Assembly: GCA_964456745.1 (NCBI GenBank)
Contig: CAYWBW010000032.1
Coordinates: 1 to 20,957, forward strand
Source of the DNA: CAYWBW01 sp964456745
GTDB taxonomy: Bacteria > Patescibacteriota > Gracilibacteria > GCA-2401425 > JAJOLG01
Direction: 5' to 3'
Length of the DNA stretch: 20,957 nt
Both the position numbers and the translations under genes were made by a program. Shown one piece after another: positions 8,888 through 18,051 of this stretch (within the stretch, counting starts at the first letter, position 1; each line of letters opens with the position of its first letter). The notes beneath the pieces were generated by a model. That model was not told where the DNA came from. It saw nothing but the letters and a program-made list of their open reading frames with translations, and made no database searches.

Positions 8888-10084
8888 TTAGAGTCTATGT
8901 CTACTTACTAAATTATCCAAATTATCCCGATTAGCCTTGTATTGTATACTAAATGGCCTGGAACATGCTAGATTTAGTGATTGATTCTTAGTAATTCCAA
9001 TTTTTATTACATTTCATCACTTTCACTTACAAGCCTGAATTTGCTCTATGATACTTGATCTAGTATTCCCTGATTCGTTCGTAATAATATATATTGCATT
9101 ATTTTGTAGAATATTTCAATTTCAAAAATCATAATTATCAAATGGAATTAGTCATAATTTTCAATATCAGGTTAGGCGTGTTATAAATTGTAAATCTCAA
9201 TATTCTCAAAAATTTATGCTCAATATATCAAATGAATTGTTGTAAGACTTCTCTTCAAAACCTGTACACCACCTTTTTTCAGTTGTAATGTTTCTAATGA
9301 GTATTTTTTTATTCTGCAGTTTTGAGAATTTATCACCATTAAACTTTGTATTTGTAGTTCTACATAGTAAGAAATCGCATGAAAAAAAAGTTCAATTTAC
9401 AAAAATTGAGTTTGAAAAATCAGTATTATTTCAAGTTAAATGATTAAAATCACATGATTTAAATTTACAGTTATTAAATTTGGAGTTTGTAATGTTATTG
9501 TCAAGAAAAGATACAAATTCAAAGTTTGAGTTACTAAAATCAGATTTATTTATAGATAAATGTTTCATATTTGTATTTTCAAAATTAGAATGTGAAAAAT
9601 TACAATTACTTATATATTTTGCCCTGGAAAAATTTGATTCTGAAAAATCACAATAAGAAAAATCCACTTCTGAAATAGCATATTGTCTTCAAAATGTACA
9701 ATTTCTAAAACAAAATCAAGAAAGTTTATTAGATTTCAGGTTTTTAAAATCTATTCATGATAAATTTAATCATTCAAAACTTCAGCCATGCTCTATAATT
9801 TGTTCAAATTCTTCATTCTCAATAGCTTCATTGAAGACTTTCTTTCTATAAATTTGTGAAAGACATTCGAATTTATTTGAGAAAAGGTTCTTTAGTATTG
9901 TTTCGCATTTAATATGTATTTCTTTTGGCACACTTTCTAATTGTTCATTTTTTCAAGACAGATACAAATATCAAATATTTGTAAAATGTCTTTTAGAATC
10001 TTCATCCAAATTACTTAAATCAAGTATTTTGTCAATTTGCTGCCATGATTGTTCAAATCTATTTAATTTACTTATGTTTAACAT
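8888..10084 (-). CDS. Pentapeptide-repeat protein with a C-terminal SIS-like segment
   Basis: The 398-residue product (ATG 10084, TAA 8888-8890) has three parts. Residues 1-100 are helical. Residues 103-250 are pentapeptide repeats of the A(D/N)LXX type dominated by Asn-Phe-Ser/Asp-Phe-Ser, for example VDFSYCDFSESNFSRA and KSDFSNSNFEF, which should form a right-handed quadrilateral beta-helix. Residues about 328-382 read AIYIITNESGNTRSSI and then CKGKGGNVIKIGITKNQSLN. This follows the SIS sugar-phosphate-binding pattern 'vi.iS.SGeT...l.al..ak..Ga.vi.it....S.la'. A complete SIS domain is longer, and the link between the parts is unassigned. Pentapeptide proteins often act as protein scaffolds or DNA mimics. 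It is divergently transcribed from the amidohydrolase-like gene. Confidence 0.72.
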
Positions 10085-10111
10085 TATTTTATCTTTACTT
10101 TTAGAAATAAT

Positions 10112-10139
10112 AATATACTATAAAATATCAATAAATCAA
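10112..10139 (-). promoter_or_regulatory. Putative promoter of the pentapeptide-repeat gene
   Basis: On the minus strand TTGATT (10139-10134), a 16-nt spacer and TATATT (10117-10112) lie 27 nt before ATG 10084. The -35 sits against the start of the divergent gene at 10142, so the 57-nt gap must serve both genes or the amidohydrolase-like gene has a leaderless start. Confidence 0.45.
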
Positions 10140-10141
10140 GC

Positions 10142-10984
10142 ATGAAATCTACTTTACCATTAATTACATCAGCTCCTCATGATAGTGATCATATTCCAAG
10201 ACAATTTGCCCATAGGTTAAATCTATCAAATTGGCATATATGAGAAATGAGTGACAAGTATTCAGCAGATGTAATTTTTAATAAAAATGCTATCTTAAAC
10301 TTTAGGTCAAGATTGCATAGAGCCTTGTGAGACTTAAATAGAGAAAAATCTAGTTGTTTCCCTGTGAATGATTTTAGATGAAATCGGATATGGAAATATT
10401 GAATGTGATTAAGTTTAGCACAGAAAGCGTCGCTTGTTTTCCAACATTATGATAGTTCTGATTTGATTATTAATAATAGTATAAATAAACAAGCAAGATA
10501 TTATTGATTTAGAAAACTCCTTTTCGCTGATGGTCATTGTACTTGAGATTATAATACTGAGACCTGAAATAGAGATAGAAACATGTGAGATTCTGGAAAG
10601 CCAATGCCTCCATTTATAATAATAAATCATTGACTTCCAGATACTGCTAAAGTTGATTCAGAAAGGTGATATCCTATTACATGTCCACCAGAACTAATGA
10701 TTGAATTAAAATTTTTGATTGAAAGAGAATTTGAACATCCAGTACAAATAAATACTCTTTATCCAAAATGATTTAAATATAATTGATGATATTTAAGCAG
10801 AAAAATTTGAGATGAAAATTATCCAAGTGACGTCGAAAGATGGTCTTTTCAGATTGAATATAATCGAGCTATGATAATGGATCAAAAGACACGAATTCCA
10901 TATAAAAGTAGAATTACAGATATGAATCAAAAATTCAATTTTATTTTGAATGATCTGTGCAAGAATACGGTTTCTCAGTATTAA
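10142..10984 (+). CDS. N-formylglutamate amidohydrolase-like (HutG/FGase family) hydrolase
   Basis: The 280-residue product (ATG 10142, TAA 10982-10984) has the succession of motifs of the FGase family. SAPHDSDHIP at 10-19 corresponds to the 'iS.PHgg..iP' metal-binding start. EMSDKYSADVIF at 35-46 has the conserved acidic residue, and HRALGDLNRE at 59-68 matches 'r.vvDlNR'. FADGHCTGDY at 128-137 is in the place of the second metal ligand region ('lD.Hs'). A C-terminal 'GGYLSRKIG' then leads into ERWSFQIEYNRAMIMD, like '.alqiEinr.lYmd'. Members cleave N-formyl-glutamate or related amides using a zinc ion. The usual DxH order is slightly changed, so the exact substrate or activity is uncertain. 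No histidine-degradation genes lie nearby. Confidence 0.78.
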
Positions 10985-11010
10985 GACTCTATATATTTTA
11001 ATAAATTAAT

Positions 11011-11039
11011 TTGATTTATTTCTATTTTTGTGTTATAAT
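11011..11039 (+). promoter_or_regulatory. Promoter of the acidic membrane-protein gene
   Basis: TTGATT (11011-11016), 17 nt, TATAAT (11034-11039). The expected transcript start is near 11046, giving about a 17-nt leader before ATG 11063. Confidence 0.65.
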
Positions 11040-11062
11040 TTTATGATGACTAAATTTTTATT

Positions 11063-11629
11063 ATGGAACAAGAAAACAAAACATCATTTTCTCAAAAATG
11101 CAATAATGTATTAAAGACTTCTTTAGATTCATTAAAAACAATCAAAGAAATACTTCTTATAATGATTTCTATTTCTGCTTTATTTTTGACAGATTTACCA
11201 AATCAAATTTCACAATCATTGTGACAATATTCGGCTTCAACAGTTGGGGTTGAGCAATTGAATAATCAGCCTGACGAAATGAGTATTGATAATGAAGATG
11301 ATAATCATGATGAACATTTTGAAGAACATTCTGATGATCGTGCAGAATTTGAAAATGATGAAGACAGTGATAGGCAGTCTTGAAACTTTGAGCAAGTTGA
11401 CAATATGGAGGATATTTATCATGAGGATGATCTAGAGCTTGAAAATCATATAGTAGAACCTGTACAGGATCAAGAGTATGAATTAGAACTTGAACAAAAT
11501 AGTTTTAATGACCAAATACATGAAGATGTAGAGCTTGATCGAAGAAATATTGATACAGTGCAAAGGCATAGAGACTGACGACAAAGAGTTCAAAACAATA
11601 ATAGACTTACACCTAGGCCAAGGTATTAA
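11063..11629 (+). CDS. Single-pass membrane protein with a long acidic domain
   Basis: The 188-residue product (ATG 11063, TAA 11627-11629) has a short polar, Lys-containing N-terminus. One hydrophobic helix follows at about residues 30-43 (ILLIMISISALFL), then a low-complexity region of about 110 residues dominated by Asp, Glu, Asn and His, for example DEHFEEHSDDRAEFENDED. The end is a basic tail, RQRVQNNNRLTPRPRY. With the positive N-terminus inside, the acidic part would face outward, or be released if the helix acts as a signal peptide. The acidic region could bind divalent cations. No family recognised. It has its own promoter and is convergent with typA. Confidence 0.65.
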
Positions 11630-11664
11630 AAATATCATTTCAAGATTTGTTATTTTTATAATAA

Positions 11665-13458
11665 TTATTTAGGCAATCTTTTTCGTTGAGTTTCCGTTAA
11701 ATATTTTTTTCTAAGTCTAATGCTTTCTGGAGTAATTTCTACATATTCGTCATTTCATATATAATCTAATGCTTCTTCGAGTGTCATTGTTTTTGGCGGA
11801 ATCAATTTGATTTGCTCATCAGTTCAAGAAGCTCTTACATTTGTGAGTTTTTTATTTTTGCAAGGGTTAACTGTAAGATCATTTCATTTTAAATGTTCTC
11901 AAATTATCATTCACTCATAAACTTGTATCTGTGGACCTATAAAGATCGGTCATCGTTCTTGAAGGTTGAATAGTGAATAAGCCATAACAACTCAATTTTC
12001 TCATGATATCATAGATCAAACCTCTCTTTTGTTTATTTGTCCTTTATATTCTCAATAGTGAGAAAATGATGAAGCCAGTATTCACTCTCACTTAGTATCT
12101 ATAATAAAAATGTTTTTATATCAAAGAAGTCATCTTGTTGGAATTTCAAATTCTATACTTGAAATACCATTTTCAGTTTTCATATCTTTCATCTCTCACC
12201 TTCGCTTTCATAATTTTTCAATTACAGCTCATGAGAATTCATCTGGAACATTTACAAATAAGTTTTCAATTGGCTCTAGCTTGATTCAATTTTCTTCTTT
12301 ATACACAACTTCAGGTGCTCATACTTGTAATTCAAATCACTCCCTTCTCATAGATTCAATAAGTACTGAGATATGAAGTTCTCATCTTCAATATACAATA
12401 AATTGATTTTCATTTCAGAAATCAATTTTCATTCATACATTTACCTCAAGCTCTTTTTCTAGCCTATCTCTTATATTTCTAGAAGTAACAAGTTTTCATT
12501 CCTGTCATGCAAACGGTGAATCGTTGATTAAAAAAGCCATTTTTAGAGTAGGTTCATCAATTGTAACTACCGGTAAAGCTTCTTGATTTTCGTCATTACA
12601 CACTGTTTCTCATACATATATATCAGCAATTCAGGCAATCATTATGATATCTCATGCCATTCACTGCTTAACATCAATTTTATTTAAGCCGAGTGTTGTA
12701 AATATTTTAGAAATTTTTCATTTCCTCTTAACTCAGTCTCTTCAAATAATAATTACATTTTGTCACAATTGTATTTTTCATTCATATATTCGTCATATTC
12801 ACATTCTTCAAAGAAAATTGTCATAGGCTAGATTTACTATTTGCATACGTAGATCTAAATTTGAGTTATTTTCTGCTTCTGGAACCTTTTCCATTATTGT
12901 TTCAAAAAGTGCTTGCAGATCCTTTTTTTCATCATCAAGCTCTTTAATAGCAATTCAGTCTCTTGCTATTGCATATACTATTGGAAAATCAAGCTGATCG
13001 TCATTAGCTCACAATTGAACAAATAAATCAAAAACCATATCTATAACATCATCTGGTCTTGATGATGGCTTATCAATTTTATTAATAACAACTATAGGTT
13101 TTAGTCATAATTCTAATGATTTTTTTAGAACAAATTTTGTTTGTGGCATTGGTCATTCAAATGCATCAACAAGCAATAATACACTGTCAACCATTTTTAA
13201 TACTCTTTCAACTTCTGATCAAAAATCAGCATGTCATGGAGTATCAACAATATTAATTTTTGTTCATTGATAATTAATAGCAGTATTTTTAGCATAAATT
13301 GTAATTCATCTTTCTTTCTCTTGATCATTGCTATCCATAACACACACAGTTACTTCTTCATGCTCTGAAAATGCTCATCATTGCTTCAACATTGCATCTA
13401 CTAAGGTCGTTTTACCGTGATCTACATGAGCTATTATTGCTATATTTCTGTAAGACAT
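11665..13458 (-). CDS. typA: TypA/BipA ribosome-associated GTPase
   Basis: The 597-residue product (ATG 13458, TAA 11665-11667) is of normal length for TypA/BipA. It begins MSYRNIAIIAHVDHGKTTLV, with the P-loop at 10-18. It then has ERGITI (switch I), DTPGHADFGSEVERV (switch II) and NKIDKP (G4). Behind the G domain are the EF-Tu-like domain 2, EF-G-like domains III and V with ELHISVLIESMRREGFE, and the TypA-specific C-terminal part ending in TESIRLRKKYLTETQRKRL-type sequence. TypA binds the 70S ribosome at the EF-G site and helps growth under stress. The invariant Gly of DTPGH (TGA 13236-13234) and of ADFG are encoded by TGA, a direct proof of recoding. It is convergent with the acidic membrane-protein gene. 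Confidence 0.95.
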
Positions 13459-13581
13459 TGAATTTATAATTAATTTTAGTTATGAATTTGAAATAAGAAA
13501 TCTAAACAAATTAAAAATTCCGAGTTATCTTACACATATTTTCTCAAAAGTAAAAAGAAAATAATAAACAAAAACTTTTAT

Positions 13582-13635
13582 AGTATATTATATACTTGAC
13601 AATCTTATATCAATACTTATAAAGTATAATACTTT
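13582..13635 (+). promoter_or_regulatory. Promoter and paired palindromes before the radical SAM locus
   Basis: TTGACA (13596-13601), 16 nt, TATAAA (13618-13623) lie 24 nt before ATG 13648; a TATAAT at 13625-13630 is an alternative -10. Two perfect inverted repeats bracket it: AGTATA-TTA-TATACT (13582-13596), overlapping the -35 by one base, and AAAGTA-TAA-TACTTT (13621-13635), covering the -10. The first has the same half-site as the toxin-antitoxin operator but a different spacing. This suggests repression; the regulator is unknown. Confidence 0.55.
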
Positions 13636-13647
13636 ATTAAATATAGA

Positions 13648-14640
13648 ATGAATACAGCGGATAATTTATTTCCAAGAAAACATGTTGACTGATTGTTTAA
13701 TGCAAAGAAAAAATTAGAATTATGATCTGCTAAATTAGAGTTACTTACCAAGAACCTTAATGCTTTAGTTTCATTATCACACCCTGACTTTTGAGTAAGT
13801 GTATCACAATTAGTTGATGAAGATCATGTTAATTCATCAACTGCATTTGTAGAGCAATCTGAAACTGATTTTCCCTATGAATATAGGATTATTTGAGGAC
13901 ATATTTTTAATACACAAGTTAAAGTTGATACTACTAGAAATGATTTTTGATATAAAGCCTGAGATATTGTAACTGATTTGGATAGTAAATCAGATTTGTA
14001 CAAAAAAAGTATTTTAATAGATTGATATTCCTACGATACACATCTTTATGAATATATAATGTGGTGACGAGTAATTACACCAGAATGAAATTTATTTAGT
14101 CAAAATTATTACATTACTAGAGAAGATTATCTTTCTTTAAAACTTATTCGAAAGTGGTGATCATATTATCCAAATACAGATTATAATTTTACACTAGATC
14201 AGGATGATTCTATAGATCGATCAAATGATCAATTTAAGAAATCACCAACTCTCAAAAAATCAATTGTTGATGATTTGTTTCGAAATACAAAAAATTCATT
14301 AGATTTAAATCAAAACATTGAATGTGAACATTTAGCAGAAATAACATTAGAGCACTCATTTAATAGAATTATATGAGCTATATTTAGTACTGAATTGACA
14401 GACACGGTAAAAAGAATTAATTGAATATTTAGAATTAAGAATTATAAAGAAATTATCTCGAGATTACAAAATGAAGATAATTTAGATGCTTTGATTGCAT
14501 TTGAGCAAAATTTTTTTTGACAATTAGAAAATCATATACATTGAACTTATTGAAAAAGTGAAATTAAGTTAATTAAAAATGAAATTGTAATAAACAGAGA
14601 GCTATTCGATGTGGAAGCAGGTATTGAGCAATGTAATTAA
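13648..14640 (+). CDS. Partner protein of the radical SAM enzyme, unknown function
   Basis: The 330-residue product (ATG 13648, TAA 14638-14640) is soluble. Residues about 75-181 look related to residues about 275-366 of the next protein. Shared points in order are: P-Y/F near the start, I.G..I..QV, GDIVT (105-109 here), GY (126-127), FSQ.-.Y (150-154), LKLI/F.+WG.Y (164-173) and D-Y-.-F (178-181). This pattern is specific enough to suggest one domain present in both genes. N-terminal residues 13-40 form a charged helix. The C-terminal third (about 200-330) is helical, with HSFNRIIGAIFSTEL. The gene overlaps the next by 32 nt, so translation is coupled. It could be a substrate, scaffold or recognition subunit. 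No known family was recognised. Confidence 0.75.
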
Positions 14641-16807
14641 ATGGTTAGCAGAATGAATATGATACAAAATTTGATTAGATTTTAATACAAATAATTTAAA
14701 GGAAGTCTCTATTGATAATTTTCCTCAATTGTTGATTGAAATACTAAATGAAATTGAGCATTATATAGCTCCAGTTTACAACAAATGAAGACAAAGTTGA
14801 TACAATATTTTTTGTAAAGCTCCATTATATTTTACAAATCTCTTGTGAAAATATGATAATCCTAGATCAGCTTCTAAACACATATTATCAATAAGTTTAA
14901 ATAGCATATCTTCTTTTTTATGAATGGAAAGATCTTATTTTTTTAGATATATTACCAATCAGTCAGTCTCACTTGATAAGCATGAGTGAGAGGTAGAAGC
15001 TTATAAGTCACAATCATTTTGATCACAAGAAGATGAAAAACAATTAAACTTAATTTATGAAAATCTTTTAAATATTGTAAATGATATGAGGCATGAGCTT
15101 GGAAAAGTGATGAATATTGAAGTAAGAAGTGATGATACTAGTGATATTGTTAAATTAAAATTAGATAATGCGACCAGACAATGAGAATTGATGTTTACAC
15201 AATTTATCGACAAACTTGAGGATTTGATAAATTCTAATGATTATAATTGAGTTACAGATATTTCTTATTTATGACAATTAATTGAAATGCAAAAAACTTC
15301 AATGCTTTGTGCTAATAATGAAATGGATTTGCGAAATATGTTAGAGAAATTCTATAAAACAAGTTTATCAATGTTTGCTTGAAATAATAGTCTTTTAAGT
15401 AATAAGTTTGAATTTTCAAACAATTATTTATATCCATTTGATACTATAACTATAGATTGAAAAAATATTGATTGTCAGGTGAGTTGAAAAGACCTGAAAT
15501 GATGAGATATTGTTACAAAAAACGGAGTTTTATATTTTTTTGAATGATATTTACAATTCCCATTAGAGATTTTTTTTGTAATTTGTTGCCCTATTGTGAA
15601 CTGAAAAGCTGATTTTTCGCAACATAAATACTTTGAGTGTGATCAGGATCTAAAGTTAAAATTATTTAAACGCTGGGGTAAGTATAAAACAGATGATTAT
15701 TGATTTAATATTAATAACAGGAATATTGAGCATACTAAGATTAAGAAAAGTAAATGTGACTTTTTAGATAATTTTGAAGATTTATTATTACTTAGACTTA
15801 AAAATATATTAGATTCTTTTAAGAATCAAAGCAAAAATAATTTATCACAATTGCTTTGAAAACCAATAATAGATGATATTCTCAAAAAAATTAACCATCC
15901 TGAATGAAAGCAGTTTGGATTAAAAACTAGAATGATGTATTCAGATAGAGATTACTTTTCGTCATTTCCAATTGCACCACCACCTTCTACTTGAAACAAT
16001 GTGTTAAGACTTGAGGGGTCAACTTGATGTAATCATGGTAACTGTAATTATTGTGAACTTTATAAAACATCTGAATACACAGTAAAGAAAGTTGACAGTT
16101 TTAAGAGACATCTAGATTTACTAGTAGAATTTATGTGATACCCTTACCTTAAGGATAACTTTGATAGAGTGTTTTACACATGAGCAAACTCACTTTCTAT
16201 ACCGACTGACAATTTTAAAAGAATTTTGCTATATACACAAAAAAAATGTAAAATACAATTTAGAAGAATTGAAAGTTATGGGACAACTAATACTATAATA
16301 AAAAAGGCAGCACACTTGGAACAATTAAAAGATTCATGACTTTCTTTAATTTACTGGTGAATAGAAAGCTGTAATGACAAGGTGTTAGAGTTGGTAAATA
16401 AGTGATGCACTCAAAAAGATATTAAGCTTGCATGAACATTGCTACGGGATGCGAAAATTGAAATTTCAGCAATGATTATGTCATGATTATGATGAATAAG
16501 ATATTCTGATAGTCATGTTGATGAAACAGCAACTATTCTTTGAGATATTTATCCAAGATTTTTAACATTATTGTCAGTCAATCCATCACCTTGATCGGTA
16601 TATCAAGAAATTATAATCTCAGACCCTGAGAATAGAAGCTTGAATATAAGGGAATTAGAAAGTCAAATGATCAAATTTTGAAACAGATATATTACAATAG
16701 CATGACGCAATCCTGATAGAACTTATAATAATTCTAAGATTGCAGCATATTCGACAGCAATTAATCCTACTTGAATAAATCCTATAGCATTTGAAAGAAC
16801 GCTTTAA
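14609..16807 (+). CDS. Radical SAM protein with a large N-terminal extension
   Basis: The 732-residue product starts at ATG 14609, inside the upstream gene, the only good start in the open frame, and ends at TAA 16805-16807. Residues 468-732 are a radical SAM core. RLEGSTGCNHGNCNYCELY has the Fe4S4 cysteines C474, C479 and C482 in CX4CX2C spacing, as in the 'GC..n.CtfC' branch, rather than the common CX3CX2C. YWGIESCNDKVLELVNKG at 583-599 is the SAM-binding GIES-type strand. MSGLGGIRYSDSHVDET follows, typical of this branch. Residues 1-460 are unlike any domain I know: 1-260 are mainly helical and 275-366 match the neighbour protein. Such enzymes generate the 5'-deoxyadenosyl radical; the substrate is unknown. 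The gene ends 1 nt before the stop of the opposite-strand gene. Confidence 0.85.
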
Positions 16808-16808
16808 A

Positions 16809-17279
16809 TTATTTAAATCTTAGAAAATCGCTTTTTCAAGCATATTCCCATGCCCTCCTAATTATAATTGTACTTATTGAAAGAAATAAGATCCAGAGGA
16901 ATATTTTAAATATTACAAATCAAATTATTGAAGCGGCTCAGTGTCAAAATTTTCATCTTTTCTTATATGAAATATCTGAGTATTTGTCTCAATGATATCA
17001 TTGATGATTATAGTAATTTCACTTATTGTGATATTTTTTCGCGTTATTATGTTCATACTTTTTTGCATAGTTTGAAATTTTTTCATGGACCACATCTTTT
17101 TTCGAAAGTTCAGCCTTGTTATTTAGAGCTTCACATAAGATTTCTGTTTTTATATTTTCTTCATAATATTGTTCTTCAAGATTTCAATTAATAGAATTGC
17201 TCTCCAGTTGCGCATGAGTGTTTGCAGTAAATAGAGAAATTAGCAGTAGAACTAATAGTGAATAGATATTTTTTTTCAT
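16809..17279 (-). CDS. Exported small protein with C-terminal membrane anchor
   Basis: The 156-residue product (ATG 17279, TAA 16809-16811) opens with a clear signal peptide, MKKNIYSLLVLLLISLFTAN, with probable cleavage at THA-Q about residue 23. A polar middle follows, rich in Asn, His and Tyr and with one Cys (KKYEHNNAKKYHNKGNYYNH). There is then a hydrophobic helix, IIGFVIFKIFLWILFLSIST, with a basic RRAWEY after it. This suggests a mature domain outside the cell tethered to the membrane. The His/Tyr-rich part might bind metal. No family recognised. It probably shares a transcript with the membrane gene 41 nt upstream. Its stop faces the radical SAM stop at 1-nt distance, so the two transcripts must overlap. 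Confidence 0.72.
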
Positions 17280-17320
17280 TTTTGTTTTGTTATTTATTTT
17301 TTTTAGATATAAGTTTTAAA

Positions 17321-17707
17321 TTAAGACATATTTCACATATAAGTTAGATATGCTCAGAGACTAGCAGCAAAAATTCATCATGCTACAAGTAATGAATCCG
17401 ACTTTTTTAAGTTCTTAATCATTCTTAAATTAAATTCAGGAAAGATCAAAAGACATACTCATTTTATAAAAGCAAGCCATCAAAAAATCGTGATTATAAC
17501 TGTCCAATCAGATATCCAAATGTTGTGATTTAATATAATTACTAAACCAGCTAAAAGAGGAAGCAGGCTTGCTATATAAAACATTGTAATATTTTTTGAA
17601 AAATCATATAACATTTTCTTGTAAAATTTTCTGTTAAATAAAATTGCTATTCATACAATTCAATAAGTTGGTCCTATAATTTTAGCTATCAATATTGACG
17701 TTTCCAT
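17321..17707 (-). CDS. Four-helix membrane protein, CPR-type
   Basis: The 128-residue product (ATG 17707, TAA 17321-17323) has four hydrophobic helices: METSILIAKIIGPTYGIVGI, then FYIASLLPLLAGLVIILN, then WTVIITIFGWLAFIKGVCLL and a last one around LLVAGGIFAASLGAYL. Between helices 1 and 2 is the conserved-looking NRKFYKKMLYDF, and after helix 3 FPEFNLRMIKN. Small integral membrane proteins of this build are common in CPR and other bacteria and have no assigned function. A strong promoter precedes it. Confidence 0.7.
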
Positions 17708-17735
17708 AATGTATTGTGTTATTTTTAATAATTTA

Positions 17736-17764
17736 AGTATAACACAAATATTGCTGATGATCAA
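17736..17764 (-). promoter_or_regulatory. Promoter of the membrane/exported protein pair
   Basis: On the minus strand TTGATC (17764-17759), 17 nt, TATACT (17741-17736). The expected start of transcription near 17729 gives about a 22-nt leader before ATG 17707. Confidence 0.65.
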
Positions 17765-17800
17765 GTGAAAGTATTCATTTAAAAGTTCTAAAATAAACCC

Positions 17801-17883
17801 GACCACTTTAATTAAGAAATAAATAATGAATCTGTTAAGATTCGTTTGAAAAAAAACTTAATTTATTAACTAACAAAGTGGTC
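17801..17883 (+). repeat. Nested long inverted repeat (83 nt)
   Basis: GACCACTTT (17801-17809) pairs perfectly with AAAGTGGTC (17875-17883). Directly inside, AATTAAG (17810-17816) pairs with CTTAATT (17857-17863), and at the tip GAATC (17828-17832) pairs with GATTC (17839-17843) around TGTTAA. The structure has an 11-nt bulge on the 3' side and ends 2 nt before an ATG. A structured RNA leader, a small mobile element or a recombination site are all possible. The rest of the 344-nt gap 17708-18051 holds the two promoters and one tiny ORF. Confidence 0.6.
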
Positions 17884-17885
17884 TT

Positions 17886-17957
17886 ATGAAAATTATTAAT
17901 CAAATTCAAAATAAAAACAAATATTTATCACTTGCTCTAATACTATTTTTATTTTAA
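17886..17957 (+). CDS. 23-aa hydrophobic peptide ORF after the hairpin
   Basis: ATG 17886 to TAA 17955-17957 encodes a basic, Asn-rich start (MKIINQIQNKNKY) followed by the hydrophobic tail LSLALILFLF. Size and build resemble small membrane peptides, such as type I toxins or leader peptides. The 3' arm of the hairpin, including AGTGG that could serve as a weak ribosome site, lies just before the start, so translation could depend on folding. With only 24 codons, chance cannot be excluded. Confidence 0.3.
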   Translation: MKIINQIQNKNKYLSLALILFLF

Positions 17958-17999
17958 TAATTTATTATTACAAAAGAGTATAACTTATTATACAAAACA

Positions 18000-18027
18000 T
18001 TGACAAATAGCAACTTTATCATAGAAT
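18000..18027 (+). promoter_or_regulatory. Promoter of the GNAT-like gene
   Basis: TTGACA (18000-18005), 16 nt, TAGAAT (18022-18027), 24 nt before ATG 18052. Confidence 0.6.
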
Positions 18028-18051
18028 ATGTTTTAATTAGTTAAATACATC

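Noticed and set aside
11043..11115. ATG at 11043 as start of another plus-strand gene
   Set aside because: It stops after about 24 codons in a frame different from the acidic membrane protein and lies right at the expected transcript start.
10415..11422. Minus-strand frames of 71 and 61 codons
   Set aside because: They are antisense to the amidohydrolase-like gene and the acidic membrane-protein gene and show only low-complexity Ile-rich sequence.
12110..12826. Two plus-strand frames of 88 and 60 codons
   Set aside because: They lie antisense inside typA, whose frame is proven by GTPase motifs.
11665..13458. TGA read as tryptophan (table 4)
   Set aside because: TGA falls on invariant glycines of TypA (DTPGH, ADFG), while genuine Trp positions use TGG.
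16928..17191. An 87-codon plus-strand frame
   Set aside because: It is antisense to the exported protein at 16809-17279, which has a signal peptide and anchor.
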